A DNA stretch of 64,000 bases from Pseudoxanthomonas spadix (GCF_003703395.1 NZ_RDQN01000003.1:124001-188000), one strand, 5' to 3'; numbered from the stretch's first letter, positions 17,540 to 27,203 are shown. Notes: generated from the letters alone by a model not told the origin. A program made the numbers and translations.

Positions 17540-20191
17540 ATGACCGCCCCCACCTTCAGCAGCAACCAGGTCCGCCAGGACTTTCTCGACTTTTTTCGCG
17601 GCAAGGGCCACACCATCGTGCCGTCGGCGCCGCTGGTGCCAGGCAACGATCCCACGTTGCTGTTCACCAATTCGGGCATGGTCCAGTTCAAGGACGTGTT
17701 TCTGGGCGCGGAGAAGCGCAGCTATGTGCGCGCGGCCGACGTGCAGCGCTGCCTGCGTGCCGGCGGCAAGCACAACGACCTTGACCAGGTCGGCTACACC
17801 GCGCGTCACCACACCTTCTTCGAAATGCTGGGCAACTGGTCCTTCGGCGACTACTTCAAGAAGGACGCGATCGCCTGGGCGTGGGAACTGTTGACCCAGG
17901 TCTGGAAGCTGCCGGCCGAGCGGCTGCTGGTCACCGTCTACCACACCGACGAGGAGGCCTACGCGCTGTGGCACGAGATGATCGGCATCCCGGCCGAGCG
18001 GATCGTGCGGATCGGCGACAACAAGGGCGCGCCGTTCGCTTCGGACAACTTCTGGCAGATGGCCGACACCGGCCCGTGCGGCCCGTGCACCGAGATCTTC
18101 TACGACCACGGCGCGGACATCGCCGGTGGCCCGCCGGGCTCGCCCGATGAGGATGGCGACCGCTTCATCGAGATCTGGAACCTGGTGTTCATGCAGTTCG
18201 ACCGCCAGCCCGACGGCACCCTGGTGCCGCTGCCAGCGCCATGCGTGGATACCGGCATGGGCCTGGAGCGGCTGGTGGCGGTGCTGCAGCACGTGCACAG
18301 CAACTACGAGATCGACCTGTTCCAGACCCTGATCAAGGACGCCGCGCGCCTGACCGGCACCACCGACCTTGAAAACAAGTCGCTGCGGGTGATCGCCGAC
18401 CACATTCGGGCCTGCGCGTTCCTGATCGTCGACGGCGTGCTGCCATCCAATGAAGGCCGCGGCTACGTGCTGCGCCGGATCATCCGCCGCGCCTTGCGCC
18501 ATGGCTGGATGCTGGGCGTGCGCCAGCCGTTCTTCTTCCAACTGGTCCCGACCTTGTCGGCGCTGATGGGCGATGCCTATCCCGAGCTGCCGGCCAGGCA
18601 GGACCTGGTCGAGCGCGCACTCAAGGCCGAGGAAGAGCGCTTTGCCGAGACGCTGGACGCCGGCATGCGCATCTTCGAGGAGGTGGCCGCGCGCGCGCAG
18701 GGCAAGACCATCCCGGGCGTGGACGCATTCCGCCTGTACGACACCTATGGCTTCCCGGTCGACCTGACCGCCGACATCGCGCGCGAGCGGGGCATGGAGG
18801 TGGACCTGGCCGGGTTTGACGAGGCCATGGCGCAGCAGCGCCAGACCGCGCGCGCCGCCGGTCGGTTTGCGTCCGGCACCGGCCTGCCGGCCGAGCTGGT
18901 GGCCCAGCTCAGGCCGACCGAATTCCTAGGCTACGACTGTCTGCAGGCCCAGGACCTGCCCGTGGTCGCGCTGCTGCGCGATGGCCGCCCGGTCCAGCGC
19001 CTGGAAGCGGGCGAGTCCGGCGTGGTACTGCTGGCGCGCACCCCGTTCTATGCCGAATCCGGCGGCCAGGTGGGCGATACCGGGGTTCTGGAAGGGGAAC
19101 GCGGCCGCTTCGAGGTGAGCGACACGCTGAAGCTGGCCGGACAATTCCATGGCCATGTCGGTCAGGTGAGCCAGGGTGCGCTGGCGGTTGGCGACGTGCT
19201 TTCGGCCACCGTCGATGCCCAGCGCCGCGGCGCGACCATCCTCAACCACTCGGCCACCCACCTGCTGCACGCGGCGCTGCGCTCGCTGCTGGGCACCCAT
19301 GTGCAGCAGAAGGGCTCGCTGGTGGCGCCGGATCGGCTGCGCTTTGACTTCTCGCATTTCCAGCCGGTGTCGGCCAGCGAGCTTGCCGAGGTCGAACGCC
19401 GGGTCAACGCCGAGATCCGTCGCAACCACGCCGTCGAGATCCACCACATGGGCATGCAGGAGGCGCTGGAATTCGGCGCCATGGCCCTGTTCGGCGAAAA
19501 GTACGGCGAACACGTGCGCGTGCTGCGCATGGGCGAGACCTCCGCCGAACTGTGCGGCGGCACCCACGTGCAGCGGACCGGCGACATCGGCCTGTTCAAG
19601 ATCGTCAGCGAAAGCGGCGTCTCCGCCGGCGTGCGCCGGATCGAGGCCGTGACCGGCCAGGGCGCACTGGACTACGTGGATGCCGAAGAGCAGCGCCTGG
19701 CCGAGGCCGCCGCGCTGCTGGGCGGCCATCCCACCGAGGTGGCTGACAGGATCCGCCAGTTGGTCGAGCGCCAGAGGAAACTCGAACGCGAGCTGGAAAG
19801 CTTCAAGGCCAAGGCTGCCGCGGGCGCAACCGCCGAGCTGGCCGGTCAGGCCACCGACCTGGATGGGATCAAGGTCCTGGCCGTGCGCCTGGAGGGCTTC
19901 GATGCCAGGGCCTTGCGCGAGGCGATGGACCGTCTCAAGCAGCAGCTGGGCGATGCGGTGATCGTGCTGGCCGGGACCAATGCCGGCAAGGCCGCGCTGG
20001 TGGCCGGCGTGAATGGCAGCGCGATGGGCCGAGTCAAGGCCGGGGAACTGCTCAGCCACGTGGCCGGTCAGATCGGAGGCAAGGGCGGTGGTCGCCCGGA
20101 TCTGGCCCAGGGGGGCGGCGAGGATGGACCTGCCCTTGCCTCGGCGTTGGAGGGGATCAGGACTTGGGTGGCACAACGGCTCGCCGCCTGA
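17540..20191 (+). CDS. alaS: Alanyl-tRNA synthetase
   Basis: An 883-residue class II synthetase that charges and edits tRNA-Ala. The catalytic core has [15 protein letters not shown] (motif 1), [17 protein letters not shown] (motif 2) and GMGLERL (motif 3); the editing domain has zinc-site HxxxH in HSATHLLH near residue 570 and CGGTHV near 671; a C-Ala domain ending in [15 protein letters not shown] closes the protein. The chosen start begins the conserved [19 protein letters not shown]; the frame is open upstream without family similarity. Synteny recX-alaS-csrA is typical of xanthomonads. Confidence 0.98.
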   Translation: MTAPTFSSNQVRQDFLDFFRGKGHTIVPSAPLVPGNDPTLLFTNSGMVQFKDVFLGAEKRSYVRAADVQRCLRAGGKHNDLDQVGYTARHHTFFEMLGNWSFGDYFKKDAIAWAWELLTQVWKLPAERLLVTVYHTDEEAYALWHEMIGIPAERIVRIGDNKGAPFASDNFWQMADTGPCGPCTEIFYDHGADIAGGPPGSPDEDGDRFIEIWNLVFMQFDRQPDGTLVPLPAPCVDTGMGLERLVAVLQHVHSNYEIDLFQTLIKDAARLTGTTDLENKSLRVIADHIRACAFLIVDGVLPSNEGRGYVLRRIIRRALRHGWMLGVRQPFFFQLVPTLSALMGDAYPELPARQDLVERALKAEEERFAETLDAGMRIFEEVAARAQGKTIPGVDAFRLYDTYGFPVDLTADIARERGMEVDLAGFDEAMAQQRQTARAAGRFASGTGLPAELVAQLRPTEFLGYDCLQAQDLPVVALLRDGRPVQRLEAGESGVVLLARTPFYAESGGQVGDTGVLEGERGRFEVSDTLKLAGQFHGHVGQVSQGALAVGDVLSATVDAQRRGATILNHSATHLLHAALRSLLGTHVQQKGSLVAPDRLRFDFSHFQPVSASELAEVERRVNAEIRRNHAVEIHHMGMQEALEFGAMALFGEKYGEHVRVLRMGETSAELCGGTHVQRTGDIGLFKIVSESGVSAGVRRIEAVTGQGALDYVDAEEQRLAEAAALLGGHPTEVADRIRQLVERQRKLERELESFKAKAAAGATAELAGQATDLDGIKVLAVRLEGFDARALREAMDRLKQQLGDAVIVLAGTNAGKAALVAGVNGSAMGRVKAGELLSHVAGQIGGKGGGRPDLAQGGGEDGPALASALEGIRTWVAQRLAA

Positions 20192-20210
20192 TCGACCTTC
20201 AAGCCTTGCG

Positions 20211-20227
20211 GGCCGGCATGGCCGGCC
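20211..20227 (+). terminator. Possible weak hairpin after alaS
   Basis: GGCCGGC-ATG-GCCGGCC forms a seven-pair GC stem with a three-base loop 19 bases after the alaS stop. No T-run follows, so termination would be weak or partial. Confidence 0.3.
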
Positions 20228-20258
20228 GCTACCATGTTTCACGTCCATGAACCTATCT

Positions 20259-20325
20259 GGAAGTGTTTTGGCAACTACCGATGCCAAACGCTTCTGCCGG
20301 CTTTAGGCTAGCCGGATTACGGAGA
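20259..20325 (+). promoter_or_regulatory. csrA leader with GGA motifs and an inverted repeat
   Basis: Upstream of csrA are GGA triplets at 20259-20261, 20314-20316 and 20321-20323, the last being the Shine-Dalgarno sequence itself. CsrA binds GGA in RNA, and E. coli CsrA represses its own translation this way, so autoregulation is likely. An inverted repeat TTTGGCA (20267-20273) / TGCCAAA (20282-20288) with an eight-base loop lies between the first two motifs and may be an RNA hairpin or an operator. Confidence 0.45.
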
Positions 20326-20331
20326 AATGAA

Positions 20332-20541
20332 ATGTTGATTTTGACCCGCCGTGTCGGCGAAACCCTGATGATCGGAGATTCGGTCTCAGTCACCGTCCTC
20401 GGCGTGAAAGGCAACCAGGTGCGCATTGGCATCACCGCGCCCAAGGATGTTGCCGTGCACCGCGAAGAGATCTACCAGCGCATCCAGCGTGGCGAAGAGG
20501 CCGGTTCGGCTGAGCACGCCGACAACAATTCCTCGAACTGA
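20332..20541 (+). CDS. csrA: Carbon storage regulator CsrA
   Basis: A 69-residue dimeric RNA-binding global regulator (RsmA in xanthomonads and pseudomonads). The start [16 protein letters not shown] is the family signature, and GNQVRIGI and [12 protein letters not shown] complete the RNA-binding surfaces. The C-terminal tail (about ten residues longer than in E. coli) is polar. ATG 20332 has GGAG 7 bases upstream; the in-frame codons before it do not match the family. It follows alaS, as usual. Confidence 0.97.
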   Translation: MLILTRRVGETLMIGDSVSVTVLGVKGNQVRIGITAPKDVAVHREEIYQRIQRGEEAGSAEHADNNSSN

Positions 20542-20619
20542 CGATTTTCGTTTGCCGTGCGCACCTTCAGTCGGTATCCTTGCCGGCTGCTGCGTAGGCA
20601 TACGTCAGCAGCGTTGCCT

Positions 20620-20712
20620 GGAGTGGTGCCCGAGCGGCTGAAGGGGCTCCCCTGCTAAGGGAGTATAGGGTCAAAAGCTCTATCGAGGGTTCGAATCCCT
20701 CCCACTCCGCCA
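20620..20712 (+). tRNA. tRNA-Ser (GCT)
   Basis: Class II tRNA of 93 bases with encoded CCA. Acceptor GGAGTGG (20620-20626) pairs with CCACTCC (20702-20708); the anticodon loop CTGCTAA gives GCT; a long variable arm and the T-loop GGTTCGAATCC are present. Confidence 0.97.
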
Positions 20713-20718
20713 AAGCAA

Positions 20719-20744
20719 AAACCCGCCTTTTTGGCGGGTTTTTT
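20719..20744 (+). terminator. Rho-independent terminator after tRNA-Ser
   Basis: ACCCGCC (20721-20727), a TTTTT loop and GGCGGGT (20733-20739) are followed by TTTTT. This is a classic intrinsic terminator 8 bases after the tRNA. Confidence 0.92.
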
Positions 20745-20894
20745 GCAATTCAAGGCCAGGCGTGGGCAGGTCATGTGTTCGGGCCGGGGTGGATCGATGC
20801 GCCCAGGATAGGGTGCAGTGACGCGCGGCCATCTGCGCGTCGGCGACGCGTGCTGGCGTCCACGCACCATCGCGGCCAAAAAAAAACGGGCAAC

Positions 20895-20925
20895 AAAAAA
20901 GCCAGCATTCGATGCTGGCCTTTTT
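20895..20925. terminator. Bidirectional terminator between the two tRNA genes
   Basis: GCCAGCAT (20901-20908), loop TCG and ATGCTGGC (20912-20919), flanked by A6 on the left and T5 on the right. It ends the leftward tRNA-Arg transcript and could also stop rightward read-through. The rest of 20745-20937 shows no gene. Confidence 0.88.
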
Positions 20926-20937
20926 GTCTTGATCGCA

Positions 20938-21014
20938 TGGTGCGCCCGGAGAGATTCGAACTCCCGACCGCCTGGTTCGTAGCCAGGTACTCTATCCAGC
21001 TGAGCTACGGGCGC
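20938..21014 (-). tRNA. tRNA-Arg (ACG)
   Basis: On the minus strand, a 77-base cloverleaf with encoded CCA: acceptor GCGCCCG / CGGGCGC, D-arm TAGCTCAGCTGGATAGAG, anticodon stem CCTGG / CCAGG around CTACGAA (anticodon ACG), T-loop GTTCGAATC. Confidence 0.97.
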
Positions 21015-21166
21015 CTTGCGAGGAGCGAAATTATGGTGACGAAGGTCCTTTTCGTCAACCTCTTTTTCGGCCGGTTCCCGTCAAAGCCTCCGGTCCGCCA
21101 GTCAACCTGCGCGGTGGCGCCCCGCAGCGCGAACGGTGGCCAGGCAGGCCGCGCAGCTTGTCGTGC

Positions 21167-22174
21167 TCAGACCTTGTAGTACGTGCGATACCACTGGACA
21201 AAACGCACAATGCCGGTCTGGATCGGCGTGGAAGGGGCGTAGCCCACATCGCGCTGCAGGGCACTGACGTCGGCAAAGGTGTCCGGCACGTCACCGGGTT
21301 GCAGCGGCAGCAGGCGACGCTGCGCCTTGCGCCCCAGCGCATCTTCGAGCACTTCGATGTAGTCCAGCAGCTGCACCGGCGCGTTGTTGCCGATGTTGTA
21401 GACCCGATACGGCGCGTCTGAAGTGGCCGGATTGGGCGCGCGCGGGTCGTAGTTCGGGTCGGGGCCCGGGACGTGGTCAAGCGTGCGGATCACGCCTTCG
21501 ACGATGTCGTCGATGTAGGTGAAGTCGCGCGTGTGCTGGCCGTTGTTGAACAGCTCGATGGGCTCGCCCGCCAGGATCCGCTGGGTGAACTGGAACAGGG
21601 CCATGTCCGGGCGGCCCCACGGCCCGTACACGGTAAAGAAACGCAGGCCGGTGGTCGGCAGGCGATAGAGGTGGCTGTAGGTGTGGGCCATCAGCTCGTT
21701 GGCCTTCTTGCTGGCCGCGTACAGGCTCAAGGGATGGTCGACGCTGTCTTCCACCGCGAAGGGCAGCTTGCGGTTGCCGCCATACACCGAGCTGGAAGAG
21801 GCATAGACTAGGTGCTCCACGCCGCGATGCCGGCAGGCCTCCAGGACATTCATGAAGCCCACGATGTTGCTCTGGATGTAGGCGTGCGGGTTCTGCAGCG
21901 AATAGCGCACGCCGGCCTGTGCGGCCAGGTTGACCACGCGCTGCGGGGCGAAGCCGTCGAGGGCCGCTTCGAGCGCGGCGCGATCTTCCAGCGCGCCGCG
22001 CACCATCGCAAAGCCGGGCTGTCCCTGCAGGCGGTGCAGGCGGGCCTCCTTCAGCGACGGGTCGTAGTAGTCGTTGAGGTTGTCGTAACCAAGGACGGTA
22101 TCGCCGCGCTCGAGCAGGCGTTCGCTTAATCGTGCGCCGATGAAGCCGGCCGCGCCGGTGACCAGGATTTTCAT
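21167..22174 (-). CDS. UDP-glucuronate (or UDP-GlcNAcA) 4-epimerase, SDR family
   Basis: A 335-residue extended short-chain dehydrogenase. The NAD motif TGAAGFIG is at residues 6-13, DNLNDYYD near 32, [10 protein letters not shown] near 124 with the catalytic Ser, and YAASKKANE near 152 with the Tyr-Lys pair. The [16 protein letters not shown] pattern and [15 protein letters not shown] are typical of uronate 4-epimerases (CapI/LpsL/WbnF group). It inverts C4 of a UDP-uronic acid to give UDP-galacturonate or UDP-GalNAcA for surface polysaccharide. It lies 36 bases after the dehydrogenase gene, probably in the same transcript. Confidence 0.85.
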   Translation of the reverse strand: MKILVTGAAGFIGARLSERLLERGDTVLGYDNLNDYYDPSLKEARLHRLQGQPGFAMVRGALEDRAALEAALDGFAPQRVVNLAAQAGVRYSLQNPHAYIQSNIVGFMNVLEACRHRGVEHLVYASSSSVYGGNRKLPFAVEDSVDHPLSLYAASKKANELMAHTYSHLYRLPTTGLRFFTVYGPWGRPDMALFQFTQRILAGEPIELFNNGQHTRDFTYIDDIVEGVIRTLDHVPGPDPNYDPRAPNPATSDAPYRVYNIGNNAPVQLLDYIEVLEDALGRKAQRRLLPLQPGDVPDTFADVSALQRDVGYAPSTPIQTGIVRFVQWYRTYYKV

Positions 22175-22210
22175 GGAAGGCTCTCTCGCATTCGAACAGG
22201 AGGAGGCAGG

Positions 22211-23491
22211 TCAGAGGCGGTCGTCGACGTCTTCGCGCGACAGCACGCGCTGCACGTCGAACAAGGTGCCGCAGGGTTTGGCGAAGGCGCGCACCCCGGC
22301 GCCACCGAGCGCGATGAACTGGCGATGGGCCACGGCCAGGATCACCGCGTCGTAGTGGCCGGGTGCGGGCGTTTGGACCAGGTCCAGGCCGTATTCGTGC
22401 CTGGCCTGGCCAGCGTCGACCCAGGGGTCGTGCACGTCCACCGACACGTTGTACTGCTGCAATTCCTGGACGATGTCGATCACCCTGGTGTTGCGCAGGT
22501 CCGGACAGTCCTGCTTGAAGGCCAGGCCCAGCACCAGTGCCCGCGCCCCGGAGATCGGCTGCCCGCGCCTGGCCATCAGCTTGATGGTGCGCTGGGCCAC
22601 GTGCGCGCCCATGCCATCGTTGATGCGGCGCCCGGCCAGGATCACTTCCGGATGGTGGCCCACATGCTGGGCCTTGTGGGTCAGGTAATACGGATCCACG
22701 CCGATGCAGTGGCCGCCGACCAGGCCCGGCTTGAAGCGCAGGAAGTTCCACTTGGTGCCGGCCGCCTCGAGGACCTCGCCGGTGTCGATGCCGAGGCGGT
22801 GGAACAGCAGGGCCAGTTCGTTGACCAGGGCGATGTTGACGTCGCGCTGGGTGTTCTCGATGACCTTGGCCGCTTCGGCCACCCGGATGCTGGGTGCGCG
22901 GTGGGTGCCGGCCTGGACGATGCTGCTGTACAGCGCATCCACGCGCGCGGCCGCTTCGGGCGTGGAGCCGGAGGTCACCTTGACGATGGTTTCCAGGCGG
23001 TGTTCGCGATCGCCGGGGTTGATGCGTTCGGGGCTGTAGCCGGCGTGGAAATCGCGGTTGAACACCAGCCCGGATTCGGCCTGGATGATCGGCACGCAGA
23101 TCTCTTCGGTGGCACCGGGATAGACCGTGGATTCGAAGATCGCCAGGCCGCCGGGGCCGATGGCGCGGCCGACGGTGCGGCTGGCCGCTTCCAGCGCCCC
23201 CAGGTCCGGGCGCTTGTAGTCGTCCACCGGCGTGGGCACGGCGACGATGAACACCTCGCAGCCGGTCAGGTGGGCGGCATCGTCGGTGCAGGTGAGGCGT
23301 CCAGCCGCCTTCCATTGCTCGGGTGAGATTTCCAGCGTGTCATCCTGGTGGGCCTGCAAGGCGCGCACGCGTGCAGCGCTGATGTCGAAGCCGACCGTTT
23401 CATATTGCCGGCCGAAGGCCACGGCCAGCGGCAGCCCCACATAGCCAAGCCCGATGATGGCGATCCTGGGACTGGCGTTGGTCTGCGGCAT
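22211..23491 (-). CDS. Nucleotide-sugar 6-dehydrogenase (TviB/WbpO-like)
   Basis: A 426-residue UDP-sugar dehydrogenase that oxidises C6 of a UDP-hexose to the uronic acid with two NAD. The N-terminal Rossmann motif is GLGYVGLPLA near residue 14, then VPTPVDDYKRPD, FESTVYPGATEE, and the catalytic cysteine in GGHCIGVDPYYL near 262. The GGHC...DPYYL form, not the GGSCFPKD of UDP-glucose dehydrogenase, points to UDP-GlcNAc or UDP-GalNAc (TviB, WbpA, WbpO). ATG 23491 has AGGAAA upstream and starts before the Rossmann fold. With the epimerase it would make UDP-GalNAcA or a related donor. Confidence 0.85.
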   Translation of the reverse strand: MPQTNASPRIAIIGLGYVGLPLAVAFGRQYETVGFDISAARVRALQAHQDDTLEISPEQWKAAGRLTCTDDAAHLTGCEVFIVAVPTPVDDYKRPDLGALEAASRTVGRAIGPGGLAIFESTVYPGATEEICVPIIQAESGLVFNRDFHAGYSPERINPGDREHRLETIVKVTSGSTPEAAARVDALYSSIVQAGTHRAPSIRVAEAAKVIENTQRDVNIALVNELALLFHRLGIDTGEVLEAAGTKWNFLRFKPGLVGGHCIGVDPYYLTHKAQHVGHHPEVILAGRRINDGMGAHVAQRTIKLMARRGQPISGARALVLGLAFKQDCPDLRNTRVIDIVQELQQYNVSVDVHDPWVDAGQARHEYGLDLVQTPAPGHYDAVILAVAHRQFIALGGAGVRAFAKPCGTLFDVQRVLSREDVDDRL

Positions 23492-23594
23492 CGATGCGGA
23501 TTTCCTGCTGGACTGGCTCAGGGCCAGGTGCCATAGCATCGCATTGCCGTTCATCCGGCGCGATGGCTGCGCGTGCGGGGCAAGCCGAGGTCCC

Positions 23595-24443
23595 TCAGGG
23601 CAGGCAAGCGGCCAGTGCTTCAGCCACTGCCTGTGGCTGGCGCATCCACGCAAAGTGATCGGCCCTGACACCCAGGGCGCGTGCGTCCAGGATCACCGGC
23701 GGTTCGACGGTGATGGCGAACTTGCCGGTCAGGCCCTGCAGCGAACGGGCAGGCGCCAGCCAGTCCCGCGCCAGCACCACGCTGCGCACCGGCAGTGCCA
23801 GGCGCGAGAGGGCCTGTTCCAGGTCGATCTGCATGCCACGGCCGGCGTAGCGTCCGCTCAGGCCCACGCGCGACCAGTCCTCGATCAGGCCGCGTGCCTC
23901 GTTGCCGCCGAAGCCGATCCTGCGCCCCGGCAGCGCGCCATTGCGCCGGGCCAGCCAGCGCATGAAGTGGTAGGCCATCGGCAACAGCACGCCGCGTGGG
24001 CCAGGAAAACACCGCCAGTACGGCGTGCCACTGGCCACCAGCCACAGGGCATCCAACTGCGCAGGCGCCAACGCGGCCAGGCAGCACGCCAGCTGGCCGC
24101 CCAGGCTGTGCCCGCCGACGATCCGATGGGGCACATCCACCGCATCGCCCATCGCCCGCAGGCTCAACGGCAGATCCAGTTGCAACTGTTCGCGATAGCC
24201 CCAGTCGCAGCGTCGCGCTGCACGCCAGCTGCTGCTGCCGTGCCCGCGCGCTTCATGCACGAACACCGCCACGCCCAACCCCGCCAGCGTATCGGCCAGG
24301 GGCAGGTAATGCCTGGCGGCCACGCCCAGCGCCGGCACCCACAGCACGCTGGCACGCGGCCGCGCGGGAATGCGATACAGCAGTGTCCACGCATGGCCAT
24401 CGGCCGCGCGCAATGGTGACTGGCCAGCAGCCACGTTCGTCAT
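23595..24443 (-). CDS. Alpha/beta hydrolase family protein
   Basis: A 282-residue single-domain hydrolase. The nucleophile elbow is GGHSLGG near residue 113, the oxyanion region VPALGVAARHY lies near 37, HEARGHGSSS near 63, and the likely catalytic histidine is in VRADHFAWMR near 263. No signal peptide is seen, so it is probably cytoplasmic. The substrate cannot be told; related proteins are annotated as serine hydrolases or lysophospholipase-like. It lies between the dehydrogenase and phoH genes, with gaps of 103 and 76 bases. Confidence 0.75.
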   Translation of the reverse strand: MTNVAAGQSPLRAADGHAWTLLYRIPARPRASVLWVPALGVAARHYLPLADTLAGLGVAVFVHEARGHGSSSWRAARRCDWGYREQLQLDLPLSLRAMGDAVDVPHRIVGGHSLGGQLACCLAALAPAQLDALWLVASGTPYWRCFPGPRGVLLPMAYHFMRWLARRNGALPGRRIGFGGNEARGLIEDWSRVGLSGRYAGRGMQIDLEQALSRLALPVRSVVLARDWLAPARSLQGLTGKFAITVEPPVILDARALGVRADHFAWMRQPQAVAEALAACLP

Positions 24444-24519
24444 GCGCGTGGTGCGCCAGGCGAAAGCACGCCGCAGCGCAGGCCTTGCAGCGCTCTCCGG
24501 TGCAGGCGTGCGCCCGGGA

Positions 24520-25923
24520 TCACAGCACTTCCGAGGCGTAGTCGGCCAGGCGCGAACGCTCGCCGCGACGCAGGGTGATGTGCGCGCTGTGCGCCCAGGC
24601 CTTGAAGCGGTCCACCGCGTAGGTCAGGCCCGAGGTGGTCTCGGTCAGGTACGGGGTGTCGATCTGCTCCACGTTGCCCAGGCACACGATCTTGGTGCCC
24701 GGGCCGGCACGGGTGATCAGGGTCTTCATCTGCTTGGGCGTGAGGTTCTGGGCCTCGTCCAGGATCAGGTAGCGCGAGAGGAACGTGCGCCCGCGCATGA
24801 AGTTCATCGAGCGGATCTTGATCCGGCTGGCCAGCAGGTCGTTGGTCGCCTGGCGGCCCCAGGCGCCGCCCTCCTGGTTGTGGGTGAGCACTTCCAGGTT
24901 GTCGGTCAGCGCGCCCATCCACGGGGTCATCTTTTCTTCCTCGGTCCCGGGCAGGAAGCCGATGTCCTCGCCGACGCTGACCGTGGCGCGGGTCATGATG
25001 ATCTCGCGGTAGCGCTGCTGGTCCATGGTCTGGGCCAGGCCGGCGGCCAGCGCCAGCAGCGTCTTGCCGGTGCCGGCGGTGCCGAGCAGGCTGACGAAGT
25101 CGATTTCCGGGTCCATCAGTGCATTGAGCGCGAAATTCTGCTCGCGGTTGCGCGCACTGATGCCCCACACCGCGTGCTGGCCGCTGCGGAAGTCATCGAC
25201 CAGGGTCAGCGTGGCCCGGCCGTCGGCGTTGACCCTGGCCACGCGCAGTTCCACTTCGTCCTCGCCCGGCATGTACAGGTACTGGTTGGGGAACCAGTCC
25301 TCCTCATCGGCCATGACCACTTCGTAGCTGGTGCGTCCGCTCTTGTCGCTCCAGGATTTCAGGTCGCTCTGGTGGCGGTGCCAGAAATCCTCCGGCAGCG
25401 CGGTGGCGCCGGTGTAGAGCAGGCTGAAATCGTCCAGCGCGCGGTCGTTTTCGTAGTCCTCGGCGACGATGCCGCTGATCGAGGCCTTGATCCGCAGGTT
25501 GATGTCCTTGGACACCAGGATCACCGGCGTGCCGGGATGTTCCTCCTGCAGCTGCAGCACCGCGGCCAGGATCTTGTTGTCCGGCGCGATCGCGCCGAAG
25601 GTCAGGCCCGGATCGACCGCCTTGAGCTGGAAGTGCAGCTGGCCGATCTGGCCGGGCTGCCTGAGGTTCAGGCTCTTGGGGTGGAGCAGGGTGATGCCCA
25701 GGGAAATGCGCGCCGCATCGGCGCCGACGATCAGCTCGTTGAGGAAGCGGCTGACCTGGCGCGCGTTGCGACTGACTTCGGACATGCCCTTCTTGGCATT
25801 GTCCAGTTCCTCGATCACCTGCATGGGCAGGAACACGTCGTGCTCTTCGAACTTGAACAGCGCGGTCGGGTCGTGCATCAGCACGTTGGTGTCCAGCACG
25901 TAGATGCGCTTGCTTCGGGTCAT
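24520..25923 (-). CDS. PIN-PhoH fusion ATPase (PhoH2/YlaK-like)
   Basis: A 467-residue protein with an N-terminal PIN ribonuclease domain (residues 1-140; acidic residues in YVLDTNVLMHDP and EELDNAKKG) joined to a C-terminal PhoH ATPase with P-loop GTAGTGKT near 283 and Walker B LILDEAQNLTP near 380. PhoH2 proteins are RNA helicase/ribonucleases; the role in this group is not settled. ATG 25923 is preferred over ATG 25929 because CAGGAA is too close to the latter. It is 82 bases from bcp on the same strand. Confidence 0.92.
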   Translation of the reverse strand: MTRSKRIYVLDTNVLMHDPTALFKFEEHDVFLPMQVIEELDNAKKGMSEVSRNARQVSRFLNELIVGADAARISLGITLLHPKSLNLRQPGQIGQLHFQLKAVDPGLTFGAIAPDNKILAAVLQLQEEHPGTPVILVSKDINLRIKASISGIVAEDYENDRALDDFSLLYTGATALPEDFWHRHQSDLKSWSDKSGRTSYEVVMADEEDWFPNQYLYMPGEDEVELRVARVNADGRATLTLVDDFRSGQHAVWGISARNREQNFALNALMDPEIDFVSLLGTAGTGKTLLALAAGLAQTMDQQRYREIIMTRATVSVGEDIGFLPGTEEEKMTPWMGALTDNLEVLTHNQEGGAWGRQATNDLLASRIKIRSMNFMRGRTFLSRYLILDEAQNLTPKQMKTLITRAGPGTKIVCLGNVEQIDTPYLTETTSGLTYAVDRFKAWAHSAHITLRRGERSRLADYASEVL

Positions 25924-26005
25924 CGACATTTCCTGTTGGGCGGACAGCAGCAGGCCACCACAGCCCGCGTGGCGGGGTGGTGGAAGTAAAGACAAACGGT
26001 AAAGG

Positions 26006-26488
26006 TCACTGGGACTGGGCGGCCTTGAGCGCGTCGAGCACGGCCTGGGCGTGGCCGGGGACCTTGACCTTGCGCCACTGCGCCACGATGGCCGACTCGG
26101 GCGAGATCAGGAAGGTGCTGCGCTCGATGCCCAGCACCTGGTGCCCGTACATGTTCTTTTCCTTGATCACCTCGAAGGCCTGGCACAGCGCTTGGTCAGC
26201 GTCGCTGACCAGCGGGAAGTTGAATCCCTGCCTGGCGCAGAAGTTGTCGTGCGACTTGACCGAATCGCGCGATACACCCAGCACGCGGGCATCCAGCGCC
26301 TCGAACTGCGGCAGCAGCGCGTTGAACTCCAGGCCCTCCGTGGTGCAGCCCGGGGTGCTGTCCTTGGGGTAGAAGTACAGCACCAGCCAGTGGCCGGCGT
26401 GTTCTGCGAGGGTCGTCGAGGTGCCGCCGGACAGGGCCAGCGGCAGTTTCAGGGTGGACTTCGGAAGCGCTTTTGCGGTTGCCGTCAT
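26006..26488 (-). CDS. bcp: Thioredoxin-dependent thiol peroxidase (Bcp/PrxQ)
   Basis: A 160-residue peroxiredoxin that reduces hydrogen and organic peroxides using thioredoxin. The peroxidatic cysteine is Cys48 in YPKDSTPGCTTEG; the E. coli-type resolving cysteine five residues later is absent, but Cys84 (HDNFCARQ) is present, which matches the Cys48-Cys84 arrangement I recall for the Xanthomonas campestris enzyme. The bcp-gcvR-dapA-bamC order is shared with E. coli. gcvR ends 2 bases upstream, so the two are co-transcribed. Confidence 0.94.
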   Translation of the reverse strand: MTATAKALPKSTLKLPLALSGGTSTTLAEHAGHWLVLYFYPKDSTPGCTTEGLEFNALLPQFEALDARVLGVSRDSVKSHDNFCARQGFNFPLVSDADQALCQAFEVIKEKNMYGHQVLGIERSTFLISPESAIVAQWRKVKVPGHAQAVLDALKAAQSQ

Positions 26489-26490
26489 CT

Positions 26491-27066
26491 TCAGAACTTC
26501 ATCGGGTCCATGATCGCGTCCAGGTTCAGATGGTCGCAGAATTCGAGGAAATCATCGCGCAGCGCGGCGATGTGCATGTTGGCCGGCACACCGATGGTCA
26601 CCTGCGCGGAGAACATCTCCGCACCGGTCTGCATCGCGCGGTAGCGGGTGGACTGCAGGTTCTCGATGGTGATGCCCTGGCGGTCGAAGAAATCGGCCAG
26701 CTGGAACAGGATGCCGGGCTTGTCGGCGGCCACCACCTCGACGATGTAGGGCAGCAGGTTGGACTGCACCACCTTGGGCCCGGTGCGGTACCAGACCAGC
26801 TTCAGGCCTTCCTCGCGCTCAAGCCGGGTCATCATCGCTTCCAGCTTGGCCACCGCATCCCATGAACCGGTGGCCAGCGCGGTCACCGAGACGTCGCGAC
26901 CCACCGTGGACAGGCGCGCATCAACCAAGTTGCAGCCCGAATCGGCGATGCGACGCGTCACTCCCAGCAAAGGCGACTCCGGATGGGTCGTATAGGCGTT
27001 GATCAGGAGGTGGTTTTCGTTCGGCGAGGGCCGGGGCGTGGAGTCGGTCAAAGGGGCTTCCGGCAT
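26491..27066 (-). CDS. gcvR: Glycine cleavage system repressor-like ACT-domain protein
   Basis: A 191-residue protein with two ACT domains: residues 20-95 (HLLINAYTTHPESPLLGVTR, GCNLVDARLSTVG) and 105-190 (IVEVVAADKPGILFQLADFF, ITIENLQS). GcvR works with GcvA in glycine-dependent control of gcv genes in E. coli; here the assignment rests on domain layout and its position next to bcp. ATG 27066 is taken because family similarity begins shortly after it. Confidence 0.87.
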   Translation of the reverse strand: MPEAPLTDSTPRPSPNENHLLINAYTTHPESPLLGVTRRIADSGCNLVDARLSTVGRDVSVTALATGSWDAVAKLEAMMTRLEREEGLKLVWYRTGPKVVQSNLLPYIVEVVAADKPGILFQLADFFDRQGITIENLQSTRYRAMQTGAEMFSAQVTIGVPANMHIAALRDDFLEFCDHLNLDAIMDPMKF

Positions 27067-27203
27067 TACAGCGAGTCTGAATGGCGCCCGGGACGGGGCC
27101 TGTGATGCGCGGCCAGCATACTTGCCCGTCCTTTCGCGCCGCAAGTAACATCGCCGCCGGTACGTGGCATTTGCGTGCGTATTCCTCCTTACAGGCGCTT
27201 CGT

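Noticed and set aside
20655..20879. Minus-strand 74-codon frame ending in IRTLDR
   Set aside because: This is the well-known false protein obtained by translating the antisense of tRNA-Ser.
20745..21166. Integration site or mobile-element remnant at the tRNA pair
   Set aside because: No integrase, no repeated tRNA 3' end and no direct repeats; both tRNAs are intact and flanked by terminators.
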